Below are positions 52,224 through 61,388 of a stretch of 64,000 nucleotides of DNA, in pieces. Where the stretch lies: NCBI RefSeq assembly GCF_023204875.1, contig NZ_CP096247.1:1116001-1180000 (forward strand), written 5' to 3'. The position numbers were made by a program, and so were the translations under genes. Positions within the stretch are counted from its first letter, which is position 1. Each line of letters begins with the position of its first letter. The stretch comes from Prevotella sp. E15-22. GTDB lineage: Bacteria > Bacteroidota > Bacteroidia > Bacteroidales > Bacteroidaceae. Under the pieces are notes generated by a model, which was given only the letters and a program-made list of their open reading frames with translations, was not told where the DNA came from and searched no databases.

Positions 52224-53885
52224 TTATTTGTATAAGAATCGTTTGATACTCTTCTTAGGAGTCTTCTCAAACTCTTCCTCGTGAATTTCCACCTCGGCAA
52301 TCTTCTCGTAGGCAGGCAACATCTGGTTCAGCGTGTCACGGTTCTGCTCCATGATGCCCTGCAGGTCTTCCTTCGTAAAGCCCATGGCCTTCGCCTCGTC
52401 AAGGTCAGGATGAACCAGAGCCACCAGCTTGGTATCACGCTGCACCACCAGACTCTCAACCACCATGGTCATCGAGTTCAACTTATCCTCAATCTCCTCA
52501 GGATAGATGTTCTGACCATTAGCGCCCAGCAGCATGTTCTTCGAACGGCCGTTGATAAAGACGTTACCCTCGGCATCCATCGTACCCAGGTCGCCCGTGT
52601 GATACCAGCCGTCCTTGTCGATGGTAGCAGCCGTAGCCTCCTCGTTCTTATAATAGCCCAACATCACGTTCAGTCCACGAGCCAGGATCTCGCCAGGCAC
52701 ACGCTCAGGATCGGGCGAGTCAATCTTCACCTCCATGTGCACCACGGCACGTCCGCACGACTTAGGTTTGAACGTCTGCCAGTCGGCATAACAGATGATG
52801 GGCGCACATTCCGTAGCGCCGTATCCCACCGTATAAGGGAAGTTGATGCGATGCATAAACTGCTCCACCTCCTGGTTGAAGGCAGCGCCACCGATAATCA
52901 CCTCGTAGGCATTGTCGCCAAAGGCCCTCAGCACCTCTTTGCAGATCATCTCGCGCACCTTGGCCGAGATGATAGGCATCTGCAGCAGCAGGCGCATGCG
53001 GTTGTTCTGAATCTTGGGGAACACCTTCTTGCGGATAATCTTCTCGATGACCAGAGGCACGGCAATGATGATGCGAGGCTTCACCTCGGCAAAAGCCTGT
53101 GCGATGATGGCAGGCGATGGCGTACGGTTCAGGTAGAACACGTGACAGCCATGCAGGAACTCGAACAGAAACTCGAAGGCCATGCCATACATATGCGCCA
53201 TGGGCAGGATCGAGATGATGTTGTCACCCTTCTTGATGGTTGCCCCCAGCACGTTGCAGGCAAAGTCGTAGTTCGACCAGAGGGCACGATAAGGAATCAT
53301 CACACCCTTCGAGAAGCCCGTGGTGCCACTGGTATAGTTAATCAGTGCCAACTCGTCGGGACTCTGCTCGATGTAGTAGTTGATATGCTCCTGACGGAAG
53401 TATTTCGGATACTTCTGTCCGTAGAGCGCGTTCAGGTTCTCGCGAGCATACGTCAGTTTCTCCGAGCGCGACACGATGAGCGAGTAGTCCGTATTGCGAA
53501 TGATGCCCTCCAGGTGAGGCATAGCCTCAGGGTCGATGATGCCAGCCACGTAGTCGCCAGCAAACAGGAGTTTAGCGTCCGAGTGGTTCACGATGTTATG
53601 AATCTGCTCAGGCATGAATTCGTGTAGGATGGGCACAGCGATGGCGCCATATGTCAGTGTGGCGATGAAAGCCACGGCCCACTGACTGCTGTTGCGTCCG
53701 CAGAGGGCAATCTTATCGCCCTTCTGTACGCCAGAGTTCTCGAAAAGGATATGTACCTTTTCTATTTTTCGAGCTACATCATGGTATTGCAGCGTCTGCC
53801 CCTTATAGTCAGTCAGCGCATCCATATCCCAGTTAGCAATGATGCTTTGCTGGATGAGTTCGTTAAAACTAGGTATCTTTTCCAT
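52224..53885 (-). CDS. AMP-binding acyl-CoA synthetase-like enzyme (second of two paralogues)
   Basis: The 553-residue protein has the adenylate-forming signature LALINYTSGTTGFSKGVMIPY (residues ~185-205), GYGATECAPIICY, YHTGDLGTMDAEGNVFINGR and KNMLLGANGQNIYPEEIE, with a C-terminal lysine near KTPKKSIKRFLYK. It resembles long-chain fatty acyl-CoA ligases. It lies 14 bases after a highly similar 551-residue paralogue, so the pair arose by tandem duplication. Substrates are unknown. Confidence 0.88.
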   Translation of the reverse strand: MEKIPSFNELIQQSIIANWDMDALTDYKGQTLQYHDVARKIEKVHILFENSGVQKGDKIALCGRNSSQWAVAFIATLTYGAIAVPILHEFMPEQIHNIVNHSDAKLLFAGDYVAGIIDPEAMPHLEGIIRNTDYSLIVSRSEKLTYARENLNALYGQKYPKYFRQEHINYYIEQSPDELALINYTSGTTGFSKGVMIPYRALWSNYDFACNVLGATIKKGDNIISILPMAHMYGMAFEFLFEFLHGCHVFYLNRTPSPAIIAQAFAEVKPRIIIAVPLVIEKIIRKKVFPKIQNNRMRLLLQMPIISAKVREMICKEVLRAFGDNAYEVIIGGAAFNQEVEQFMHRINFPYTVGYGATECAPIICYADWQTFKPKSCGRAVVHMEVKIDSPDPERVPGEILARGLNVMLGYYKNEEATAATIDKDGWYHTGDLGTMDAEGNVFINGRSKNMLLGANGQNIYPEEIEDKLNSMTMVVESLVVQRDTKLVALVHPDLDEAKAMGFTKEDLQGIMEQNRDTLNQMLPAYEKIAEVEIHEEEFEKTPKKSIKRFLYK

Positions 53886-53899
53886 ATCTTAGATTTGTA

Positions 53900-55555
53900 T
53901 TATACGTGGTATAGATAGCGTTTAATGCTCTTCTTAGGTGTTTTCAAAAATTCCTCGTCGCGAATCACAACGCGGCTGATGCGACTGAAGTTAGGCAGCA
54001 TCTCGTTCAGGTTCTCACGGTTCTGCTCCATCACGGCCTCCAGTTCCTCCTGTCCCAGACTGGCAGTCTCGTCCTGGTCTGGATAGATCATGGCCACCAG
54101 CTTGTCGCCGTCCTGCACAATCAGGCTCTCGCTCACCATAGGCATTGAGTTCAACTTGTCCTCAATTTCCTCAGGATACACGTTCTGTCCGTTGGCACCC
54201 AGCAGCATGTTCTTGATGCGACCACGGATATAGATGTTCTTGTCGGCATCCATCGTGCCCAGGTCGCCAGTATGATACCAGCCCTCCTCGTCAATCACCT
54301 GACGGGTGGCCTCCTCGTTCTTGTAATAGCCCAGCATCACGTTGGTGCCTCGTGTGATAATCTCGCCAGGCACATTCTCAGGGTCGTTGCTCACGATGCG
54401 CACCTCCATTCTGTCCACAGGACAGCCGCACGAGCTGGGAGCAAACTCCTTGTAGTCGCGATAGCTGATGAGTGGTGCGCACTCTGTGGCGCCATAGCCC
54501 ACGGTGACGGGGAAGTTGATGCTCAGCAGAAACTCCTCCACCTCTTTCGACAAGGCAGCGCCACCCACGATCACCTCGTAGGCACGGCCGCCAAAGGCCT
54601 CATACACCTGCTGGCGAATGCGCGTCTTCACCTTATGCGAAACGATAGGCATAGACAGCAGCAGTTTCACCCTTGGCGTCTGAATCACAGGGAACACCTT
54701 CTTGCGGATAATCTTCTCGATGATCAGGGGCACCGACACCACCAGTGTGGGTCTAATGTCGGTGAAAGCCTTGGCAATGAGTGTAGGCGAAGGCAGGCGG
54801 TTGAGGAAGAACAGGTGACAACCATTGCAGAAGCCGAACAAAAATTCGATGGCGAGGCCATACATGTGAGCCATGGGCAGGATGTCGAGCAGCGGGTCGC
54901 CCGCTTTCACCTCCTTCGACAGACGGTCGATGACAAACTGCACATTGCTACAAAGGGTGCGATAGGGCAGCATGACTCCCTTCGAGAAGCCTGTTGTGCC
55001 ACTGGTATAGTTAATCAATGCCAACTCCTCGGGCTGGTCCTCGTGATAGTGCACATGCTCCTGACGGAACGCACGAGGATATTTCGAGCCGAACATCATA
55101 TTTAAATGTTCGCGCGCATAAGTCAACTTCTCCGAACGCGACACCATCAACGAGAAGTCGGGCATAAAGACGATGCCTTCCAGGTTGGGCATCTGCTCAG
55201 GGTCAATCTCCTTAGCCACGAAGTCGCCCACAAACAAGGCCTTCGCCTCCGAATGGTTCACGATATTGTGAATCTGCTCTGCATTAAACTCATGCAGAAT
55301 GGGCACAGCCACGGCCCCATAGGTCAGCGTTGCCAGGAAAGTAACGGCCCAGTGGGCAGAGTTGCGTCCGCAGATGGCAATCTTGTCTCCTTTCTGAATA
55401 CCACAGTTCTCGAAAACGATATGTAGTTTTTCGATTTTTCTTGCCACATCGTGAAACTGAAGCGTTGCGCCTTGATAGTCTGTCAGGGCATCGGCATCCC
55501 AGTTTTTGATGATAGCGTCATAGATGAGTTTATTAAAACTAGAACCAGTGTTCAT
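53900..55555 (-). CDS. AMP-binding acyl-CoA synthetase-like enzyme (first of two paralogues)
   Basis: The 551-residue protein starts MNTGSSFNKLIYDAIIKNWD and has the same signatures as its neighbour: LALINYTSGTTGFSKGVMLPY, GYGATECAPLISYRD, YHTGDLGTMDADKNIYIRGR, GANGQNVYPEEIEDKLNSMP. The ATG at 55555 was chosen because a TACCTTTG box lies on the minus strand at about 55581-55588; the 16-residue extension to 55603 would run through it. Both copies keep all the ATP- and PPi-binding motifs, so both are probably active. Confidence 0.88.
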   Translation of the reverse strand: MNTGSSFNKLIYDAIIKNWDADALTDYQGATLQFHDVARKIEKLHIVFENCGIQKGDKIAICGRNSAHWAVTFLATLTYGAVAVPILHEFNAEQIHNIVNHSEAKALFVGDFVAKEIDPEQMPNLEGIVFMPDFSLMVSRSEKLTYAREHLNMMFGSKYPRAFRQEHVHYHEDQPEELALINYTSGTTGFSKGVMLPYRTLCSNVQFVIDRLSKEVKAGDPLLDILPMAHMYGLAIEFLFGFCNGCHLFFLNRLPSPTLIAKAFTDIRPTLVVSVPLIIEKIIRKKVFPVIQTPRVKLLLSMPIVSHKVKTRIRQQVYEAFGGRAYEVIVGGAALSKEVEEFLLSINFPVTVGYGATECAPLISYRDYKEFAPSSCGCPVDRMEVRIVSNDPENVPGEIITRGTNVMLGYYKNEEATRQVIDEEGWYHTGDLGTMDADKNIYIRGRIKNMLLGANGQNVYPEEIEDKLNSMPMVSESLIVQDGDKLVAMIYPDQDETASLGQEELEAVMEQNRENLNEMLPNFSRISRVVIRDEEFLKTPKKSIKRYLYHV

Positions 55556-55680
55556 TGCACAAATTTCAAAATTTTGTGCAAAGGTACATTGTTTTTTGCA
55601 CAAAACAAAAAAAATCGTGCAGTATTTTATAGTATTATCTTAAAAAATGGAAAAAGAGAATAATTAATTCCTAAAATAGA

Positions 55681-56916
55681 CTATTCGTAGTGCATGGAGC
55701 GTGCCGGATGGATGTGCGACACCAGATAGCTTGGCGCAATCAGCACAAAGACGCTCACCAATAGCGTCACGATGTTAATCAGGGCAATCAGCACCAGGTT
55801 CACCTCCATGGGCGCCTCGTTCACATAGTAGGTCTGCGCATCCAGCTTCACCAGACCCGTATATTTCTGCAGCAGCACGATGCCCAGTCCGATGATGTTG
55901 CCCCACAGCAGTCCACGCCCAATAATAAACACGGCAAACCACAGGAACGTGCGCCTTATGGTGGCATTGCGAGCACCCAGCGCCTTGAGTATGCCAATCA
56001 TCTGCGTGCGCTCCAGGATGATGATGAGCAGTCCACTAATCATGGTGAAGCCCGCCACGGCAATCATCAGTCCCAGGATGATCCACACGTTGATGTCGAG
56101 CAGTTCGAGCCACGAGAACACCTGCGGATAGATATCCGTGATAGTATAGCTCACCGACATCTCGTTGTCGCGATCGCCCTTGCCGTGCAGGATGTCCAGC
56201 AGGTTGCGGTTCGTCTCCTTCAGTCGGTCGAAGTCGTTCACCAGCACCTCAGCACCCGTACACTGCAGACTGTCCCAGCCATTCAGTCGTTGCGTCACGC
56301 TGAGGTCCGTCAGACACATCATATCGTCGAAGCGCTTCATGTTGGTCTGGTAGATGGCACTCACCGTAAAGCGACGCGTGCGCACATCGTCGTTGCCAAT
56401 GAAATAAGCAAACAGACGGTCGCCCACATGCAGGCGCAACTTATCCGCCATGGTCTTCGACACCACCAGCGGGTATTTCGATTTCCCATCCGAGAAAGTC
56501 GGCAGTTCACCCTCCACCAGGCAGTCTTGCAGGAACTGCGTGTCGTATTCGCTGCCCACGCCCTTAAGGATCACCCCCAGAAAATCATCGTTCGTTTTCA
56601 GGATGCCCTGCGTCATGGCAAAGCGCTCAGCATGGCGCACGCCGTCAGCCTCCTCATAGGCCTTCAGCGTACTGTCGTTGATGCAGATGGGGAAGATGTT
56701 GCCCTGCAGGTTGTACACCTGGATATGACTGCCAAAGCCCACCACCTTGTCGCGAACGGTGTGCTTGAATCCCAGCACCACGCTCACCGTGATAATCATC
56801 ACGGCCAGTCCGATGGCCACACCCACGGTGGCTATGCGAATAGCCGGGCGGCTCACCTTGCGGCGGTCGCCCTGATCGCTATAAATTCTCTTGGCTATGA
56901 ATAATGGGAAGTTCAA
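55681..56916 (-). CDS. LolC/E-like ABC transporter permease
   Basis: The 411-residue protein has a first membrane helix (VAIGLAVMIITVSVVLGF, ~33-50), a periplasmic domain of ~220 residues, and three C-terminal membrane helices with the FtsX/LolE pattern (VAGFTMISGLLIIILERTQMIGILKALGARNATIRRTFLW). LolCE releases lipoproteins from the inner membrane. The ATPase (LolD) is not adjacent, so it may be encoded elsewhere. A short ATCAATT tandem repeat separates it from the aminotransferase gene upstream. Confidence 0.87.
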   Translation of the reverse strand: MNFPLFIAKRIYSDQGDRRKVSRPAIRIATVGVAIGLAVMIITVSVVLGFKHTVRDKVVGFGSHIQVYNLQGNIFPICINDSTLKAYEEADGVRHAERFAMTQGILKTNDDFLGVILKGVGSEYDTQFLQDCLVEGELPTFSDGKSKYPLVVSKTMADKLRLHVGDRLFAYFIGNDDVRTRRFTVSAIYQTNMKRFDDMMCLTDLSVTQRLNGWDSLQCTGAEVLVNDFDRLKETNRNLLDILHGKGDRDNEMSVSYTITDIYPQVFSWLELLDINVWIILGLMIAVAGFTMISGLLIIILERTQMIGILKALGARNATIRRTFLWFAVFIIGRGLLWGNIIGLGIVLLQKYTGLVKLDAQTYYVNEAPMEVNLVLIALINIVTLLVSVFVLIAPSYLVSHIHPARSMHYE

Positions 56917-56917
56917 T

Positions 56918-56940
56918 TATCAATTATCAATTATCAATTG
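56918..56940. repeat. ATCAATT heptamer tandem repeat between the permease and aminotransferase genes
   Basis: About three TATCAAT units lie inside an inverted AGTTCAATT...AATTGAACT. It occupies the operon junction and covers the upstream region of the permease ATG. Confidence 0.75.
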
Positions 56941-56942
56941 AA

Positions 56943-58145
56943 CTACTCACTCACTCTCCCCGGATAGGCCTCCAGAGCCTTCTGCAGCACCACGAGCGCC
57001 TTCATCAGGTCCTCCTTCTTCAGCACGTAGGCAATACGCACCTGATTGATGCCAGCGCCAGGCGTGGTATAGAAGCCAGCGGCAGGAGCCATCATCACCG
57101 TCTGTCCCTCGTACTCGAAATCCGACAGACACCAGCGGCAGAACTTCTCAGCATCGTCAACAGGCAGTTTGGCCACCGTATAGAAAGCACCCATGGGGAT
57201 GGGCGAATAAACGCCAGGAATGCGGTTCAGTCCGTCAATCAGGCACTTACGGCGCTCCACATACTCATCGTAAACATCACGATAGTATTCCTCAGGCGCA
57301 TCCAGCGAAGCCTCGGCCACAATCTGTCCAATCAATGGGGGAGAGAGTCGGGCCTGACAGAACTTCATCACGGCAGCGCGCACCTCCTTGTTCTTCGTGA
57401 TCAGCGCACCCACACGGATGCCACACTCCGAATAGCGCTTCGACACAGAGTCAATCAGGATGACGTTCTGCTCGATGCCCTCCAGATGGCAGGCCGAGAT
57501 ATAGGGAGAGCCCGTGTAGATATATTCACGATACACCTCGTCCGAGAACAGATAGAGGTCGTATTTCTTCACCAGGTCGCGAATCTGGTTCATCTCGCGA
57601 CGGGTGTACAGATAGCCCGTGGGGTTGTTGGGGTTGCAAATCATGATGGCGCGAGTGCGCTCGTTGATCAGCTCCTCAAACTTCTCCACCTTGGGCAGTG
57701 AAAAGCCCTCCTCGATGGTGGTGGCGATGGTACGGATCTTGGCGCCAGCCGAGATGGCAAAGGCCATGTAGTTGGCGTAGGCAGGCTCGGGCACGATAAT
57801 CTCGTCGCCAGGGTTCAGACAGCTGAGGAAGGCAAAGAGCACAGCCTCGCTACCGCCCGATGTGATGATGATATCGTCGGCCGTCACGTTGATATTGTAT
57901 TTGGCGTAATAGCTCACCAACTTCTCGCGATAGCTCTGATAGCCCTGCGAAGGCGAGTATTCCAGAATCTCGCGATCGATGGTCTTCAAAGCATCCAGTC
58001 CAACCTGTGGTGTAGGCAGGTCGGGCTGTCCGATGTTCAGATGATACACTTTTGTGCCGCGTTTCTTGGCGGCAACGGCGAGGGGAGCCAGTTTCCTGAT
58101 AGGCGACTCGGGCATCTCCAGACCGCGTACTGATATTTCAGGCAT
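56943..58145 (-). CDS. PLP-dependent class I/II aminotransferase
   Basis: The 400-residue protein shows VYHLNIGQPDLPTPQVGLDAL, ITSGGSEAVLFAFLSCLNPGDE, MICNPNNPTGYLYTRRE, YLFSDEVYREYI and the PLP lysine in IDSVSKRYSECGIRVGALIT. It belongs to the aspartate aminotransferase-like group. The Ser-x-x-Ser-Lys-Arg-Tyr-Ser variant with a following Glu is typical of a Bacteroidota subgroup whose substrate is not certain. A TAACTTTG box at 58172-58179 (minus strand) precedes it. The permease gene follows after 26 bases. Confidence 0.9.
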   Translation of the reverse strand: MPEISVRGLEMPESPIRKLAPLAVAAKKRGTKVYHLNIGQPDLPTPQVGLDALKTIDREILEYSPSQGYQSYREKLVSYYAKYNINVTADDIIITSGGSEAVLFAFLSCLNPGDEIIVPEPAYANYMAFAISAGAKIRTIATTIEEGFSLPKVEKFEELINERTRAIMICNPNNPTGYLYTRREMNQIRDLVKKYDLYLFSDEVYREYIYTGSPYISACHLEGIEQNVILIDSVSKRYSECGIRVGALITKNKEVRAAVMKFCQARLSPPLIGQIVAEASLDAPEEYYRDVYDEYVERRKCLIDGLNRIPGVYSPIPMGAFYTVAKLPVDDAEKFCRWCLSDFEYEGQTVMMAPAAGFYTTPGAGINQVRIAYVLKKEDLMKALVVLQKALEAYPGRVSE

Positions 58146-58171
58146 CTTTTTTCTGTTTGATTAAACGTTTG

Positions 58172-58179
58172 CAAAGTTA
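58172..58179 (-). promoter_or_regulatory. promoter of the aminotransferase-permease unit
   Basis: TAACTTTGCAAAC reads on the minus strand 27 bases before the ATG. A divergent TAATTTTG box at 58254-58261 serves the pseudokinase gene on the plus strand. Confidence 0.65.
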
Positions 58180-58283
58180 CGACTTTCTTTCGATATAACG
58201 GCATGTTCCGCCGAAAAAATCCTTATTTGTTTGCTCAATTCGGATTTATTGCGTAATTTTGCACGATTCTAAAAGAAAACCGT

Positions 58284-59375
58284 ATGAATTTCCAAGAAAT
58301 GCTGAATGCGCAGGAGGAGTTGAAGCCTCGTAGCGAGAAACTGCCTATAGGCGACTTCTATAGGACGCAGATAGACAGTAAATATCATTTTGTGGTGAAG
58401 CTCAAACCAAGTCTCACCGATAGCATTGCCTTTTGCGACGCCCTGAAGAAGGACGAGCAATGGTCGCTGCACCAGCGCACCCGCCAGCAGTTGCATTTCG
58501 GCGTGAAAGAAAACAACGGTACGGTGAGTGAGTTGGAGCTCGAGACCGGCAACTGGCAGACACTCTCGCAGTTGCTCTTCGCCAGTCCTGCCATCGTGGC
58601 CCAGAAGGGCTTTGTCGACCAGTTGGTCACCACGCTGATGGACTATGCCACGAAGTTGCATGCCGAGGGCGTCTATCACCTCTGTTTCTCGCCCGATAGC
58701 ATCTTTGTGCGCAAGGGCGACACCTCGCCTCTTTTGCTCACCCATGGCTCGTTCTATACGTCGCTGTCCGACCAGAACGACCTCTATGCAGGCAGCGAGG
58801 ATTTTGTGGCGCCCGAGGTGTTCAGTCATGGCACCATCGACGAGCGCAGCGATGTCTATTCGCTGGGCAAACTCATTATTCATCTCTATGGCCAGAGTGC
58901 CCTGCCGTTCGAATATAAGAAGGTGGTCAAGAAGGCCACGGCCCAGGATCCCTCGCAGCGTTTCAAGTCGGTCGAGGAGATGAAGGACACCCTCACCCAG
59001 CGTCGCAGCACCATGCGTTCCGTCTATGCCCTGGTGGGCACGGTGGTCATCGCCCTGTTCTGTTTCTATCTCTACACCGAGCTGATGCCCTCGGCCGAGC
59101 GTATCGAGTTTGTGGAGCCTGCCCAGCAAAAGGCGTCGGCCGATCCGTTCGACACCACCTTCGACCCAGAGTCGCTCGAGGACGACACGCTGATGCAGTC
59201 AGAGATGGATGCCATCTACCAGAAGAAAGCCGAGGAAATCCTCCGTCGTCGCGAGGAGCGCGCGGCCGAGGCCCTGAAGCAGCAGGAGCAGGCCCAGAAG
59301 CGCCAGATGCGTGCCAAGGGCGTGGTAGAGCCAGAGGAATCAAACGATAAGTCAAACGATAATACTAACGAATAA
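58284..59375 (+). CDS. membrane-anchored pseudokinase
   Basis: The 363-residue protein has a protein-kinase-like fold up to about residue 235, a membrane helix (SVYALVGTVVIALFCFYLY, about 247-268) and a charged coiled-coil tail. The kinase part keeps APEVFSHG and DERSDVYSLGKLIIHLYG (subdomains VIII-IX). The catalytic loop reads YHLCFSPDSIFV, without the HRD Asp or the Asn, and the DFG position reads LTHGSF. The glycine loop and the lysine are not visible either. It should bind or scaffold rather than phosphorylate. It starts a three-gene unit with DUF4494 and YggS. Confidence 0.8.
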   Translation: MNFQEMLNAQEELKPRSEKLPIGDFYRTQIDSKYHFVVKLKPSLTDSIAFCDALKKDEQWSLHQRTRQQLHFGVKENNGTVSELELETGNWQTLSQLLFASPAIVAQKGFVDQLVTTLMDYATKLHAEGVYHLCFSPDSIFVRKGDTSPLLLTHGSFYTSLSDQNDLYAGSEDFVAPEVFSHGTIDERSDVYSLGKLIIHLYGQSALPFEYKKVVKKATAQDPSQRFKSVEEMKDTLTQRRSTMRSVYALVGTVVIALFCFYLYTELMPSAERIEFVEPAQQKASADPFDTTFDPESLEDDTLMQSEMDAIYQKKAEEILRRREERAAEALKQQEQAQKRQMRAKGVVEPEESNDKSNDNTNE

Positions 59376-59396
59376 AAAATAAAGAACGAAACAAAA

Positions 59397-59888
59397 ATGA
59401 TGAGAAGTAGAACAGCAAACTGGTTTGAATGTAAGATACGTTATGAGAAGACCATGGAAGACGGTCTTCAGAAAAAGGTGACCGAGGCCTATGTCGTTGA
59501 CGCCCTGAGCTTTAGCGAGGCCGAGGAGCGCATTATCGAAGAGATGTCGTCGTATATCAGCGGCGAGTTCACCGTCACCGACATCAAGAAGGCCCCCTAT
59601 GGCGAGATCTTCTTCAGCGACCAGGAGTTGGCCGACCGTTGGTATAAGGCCAAGCTGCAGTTTATCACCATCGACGAGAAGACCGAGAAAGAGAAGAAGT
59701 CAAACGTGAACTACCTGGTGCAGGCCGGCTCGTTCAATGGCGCCGTGAAAAACCTCGACGAGGTGATGGGTGGCACCATGATCGACTATACCATTGCCAG
59801 CGTGGCCGAGACCCAGCTGATGGATGTCTTTGAACATGTGGCCAAGGGCGCTGCCAAGGCCGATGATAAGCCAGAGTACGAAGGCTAA
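59397..59888 (+). CDS. DUF4494 protein
   Basis: The 163-residue protein (WFECKIRYEKTMEDGLQKKV, ALSFSEAEERIIEEMSSYI, VNYLVQAGSFNGAVKNLDEVM) belongs to DUF4494, a family known mainly from Bacteroidota and of unknown function. It has no signal peptide. The two adjacent ATGs at 59397 and 59400 are equally possible starts. It lies between the pseudokinase and YggS, eight bases from the ATG of the latter. Confidence 0.85.
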   Translation: MMRSRTANWFECKIRYEKTMEDGLQKKVTEAYVVDALSFSEAEERIIEEMSSYISGEFTVTDIKKAPYGEIFFSDQELADRWYKAKLQFITIDEKTEKEKKSNVNYLVQAGSFNGAVKNLDEVMGGTMIDYTIASVAETQLMDVFEHVAKGAAKADDKPEYEG

Positions 59889-59896
59889 TTGTGGGT

Positions 59897-60568
59897 ATGT
59901 ACGACGTTAAAGGACAATTAAATAAAGTGCGCCAGTCGCTCCCCAATGGGGTGCGACTGGTGGCTATCAGTAAGTTCCATCCTGCCGAATATATCACGGC
60001 CGCCTATGAAGAGGGCCAGCGTGTGTTTGGCGAGAGTCACGAGCAGGAGTTGGCCCAGAAGGTGAAGGTGCTGCCCCCCGACATCGAGTGGCATTTCATT
60101 GGTCACCTGCAAACCAACAAGGTGAAATACATTGCCCCCTATATCTCGATGATCGAGGCAGTCGACTCGTTGAAGCTGCTGCGCGAAATCGAAAAGCAGG
60201 CAGCCAAGGCCGATAGGGTGGTGCGTGTGCTCCTCGAGCTCCATATTGCCGAGGAAGCCACGAAATACGGTCTCACCCTCGATGCCTGTCGCCAGTTGCT
60301 GGCCGATGGCGAGTGGCGCCAGATGTCGCACGTCCAGATCTGCGGCCTGATGATGATGGCGTCGAATGTCGACGACGAGGCCCAGATAGCCAGCGAGTTT
60401 CAAACCGCTGCCAACTTCTTCGACGAGGTGAAGCAGCAGTATTTCGCTGCCGATCCCCACTTCTGCGAGCGCTCGTGGGGCATGAGTCACGACTATCACC
60501 TGGCTGTGCAGCATGGCAGCACCATGGTGCGTGTGGGCACCACCATCTTTGGTCCGAGGGTGTATTAA
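59897..60568 (+). CDS. YggS-family pyridoxal phosphate homeostasis protein
   Basis: The protein of about 223 residues shows VRLVAISKFHPAEYITAAYEEGQRVFGESHEQELAQK (PLP lysine in SKFHP), EWHFIGHLQTNKVKYI, and SWGMSHDYHLAVQHGSTMVRVGTTIFG. YggS/PLPBP proteins bind PLP without catalysing a known reaction and regulate its level. A GTG two codons upstream at 59891 is an alternative start. The gene is the last before the second dispersed repeat. Confidence 0.92.
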   Translation: MYDVKGQLNKVRQSLPNGVRLVAISKFHPAEYITAAYEEGQRVFGESHEQELAQKVKVLPPDIEWHFIGHLQTNKVKYIAPYISMIEAVDSLKLLREIEKQAAKADRVVRVLLELHIAEEATKYGLTLDACRQLLADGEWRQMSHVQICGLMMMASNVDDEAQIASEFQTAANFFDEVKQQYFAADPHFCERSWGMSHDYHLAVQHGSTMVRVGTTIFGPRVY

Positions 60569-60582
60569 CCCTCGCGACACCT

Positions 60583-60637
60583 GTCATCTCGAGCCTGCCG
60601 AGAGATCTCTCCATGCGCTGCGCTTAGTCGAGATGAC
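60583..60637. repeat. GTCATCTCGA inverted repeat at the edge of the second element
   Basis: GTCATCTCGA (60583-60592) is the exact inverse of TCGAGATGAC (60628-60637), with an inner AGAGATCTCT palindrome. This type of short intergenic repeat is common in the phylum. It may act as a terminator after yggS. Confidence 0.7.
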
Positions 60638-60804
60638 AATAAAATGTACAAAAGCCCCTCTGAGATTTAAAAATTCTCCACCAAAAATTTTTTTCTTGCG
60701 TACAGCCCAAATATGCGCAAATAACTAATATTCTGATAGTTAGAGACTTATAAAAACACCTCCAAAATTGTAAAGAATCAGAAAGCGTTCGCATATTCGT
60801 TTAG

Positions 60805-60895
60805 GGTGCAACGGAGGCTGAGTTACCTTGCAACGGAGCCTGAATTACAGTGCAAAACAGCCTCCGTTAGGGTGTAACTCAGCCTCCGTTGCATC
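60805..60895. repeat. four-block palindrome cluster in copy 2
   Basis: The same four alternating blocks as at 4301-4396 are present, but here the perfect 17-bp match is between the first (60810-60826) and fourth (60874-60890) blocks, enclosing the other two. In copy 1 the perfect match was between first and third. Confidence 0.8.
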
Positions 60896-61028
60896 GTAAA
60901 ATCGATAGGGGAGCAAAACCACCGAAAATCAAGCCGAAAACACCCCAAAAACACCCCTTTCGCCACTCTAGTTTGTCCATTCTCAGACCCCTAATTTTTA
61001 GCACTTTTTCTTTACATGTATAATTATT

Positions 61029-61241
61029 TATGGCATAACGGCATATCGGCATATCGGCATATCATTTCGATTTTTCATTTTCATGATAGGGAGTGTGAAG
61101 GAGGGTGGTATAATAATTATATTTAATATATATTATAATATATATTAAATATAAAATATATATATCTTTTCCGTCGATGCGCCATAAAAATATCGATTTC
61201 CCAAATGATATGCCGATATGCCGTTATGCCGATATGCCATA
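61029..61241. repeat. inverted arms of 8-bp units flanking an A/T palindrome (copy 2)
   Basis: The arms at 61029-61067 and 61203-61241 are reverse complements with two differences over 39 bases. They are built from GGCATATC/GGCATAAC octamers, not the CCATACAC octamers of copy 1. The outer end ATATCATTT and the A/T-rich core are shared with copy 1. Confidence 0.88.
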
Positions 61242-61352
61242 AACCGAAAGCATCCCAAAAGTTTTCTTGACATATTCCTGACATCTCATGGAATCTCTCC
61301 TATGTCCCCCAATTTTTTCAGATAAAATGTAAACAGTTTGCGATTTTTTTAG

Positions 61353-61360
61353 TAACTTTG
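61353..61360 (+). promoter_or_regulatory. promoter at the 3' end of repeat copy 2 (TAACTTTG)
   Basis: AGTAACTTTGTAGGCAG is the same string that ends the partial copy at 63074-63089. It lies 28 bases before the Fic gene. Confidence 0.68.
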
Positions 61361-61388
61361 TAGGCAGTTAGGAGAAAATAAAACTACA

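Larger units (their letters stand above)
60648..61365 (+). repeat. dispersed ~720-bp repeat element, copy 2
   Basis: This copy matches 4144-4903 in block order and in most of its sequence, with differences concentrated in the inverted arms and palindrome cluster. It ends with CAGATAAAATGTAAACAG and a TAACTTTG promoter box 28 bases before the first Fic gene. No coding frame is convincing. Confidence 0.88.

Noticed and set aside
52281..53627. Long plus-strand frame opposite the acyl-CoA synthetase
   Set aside because: Antisense shadow with His/Arg/Leu-rich composition; the minus-strand gene is unambiguous.
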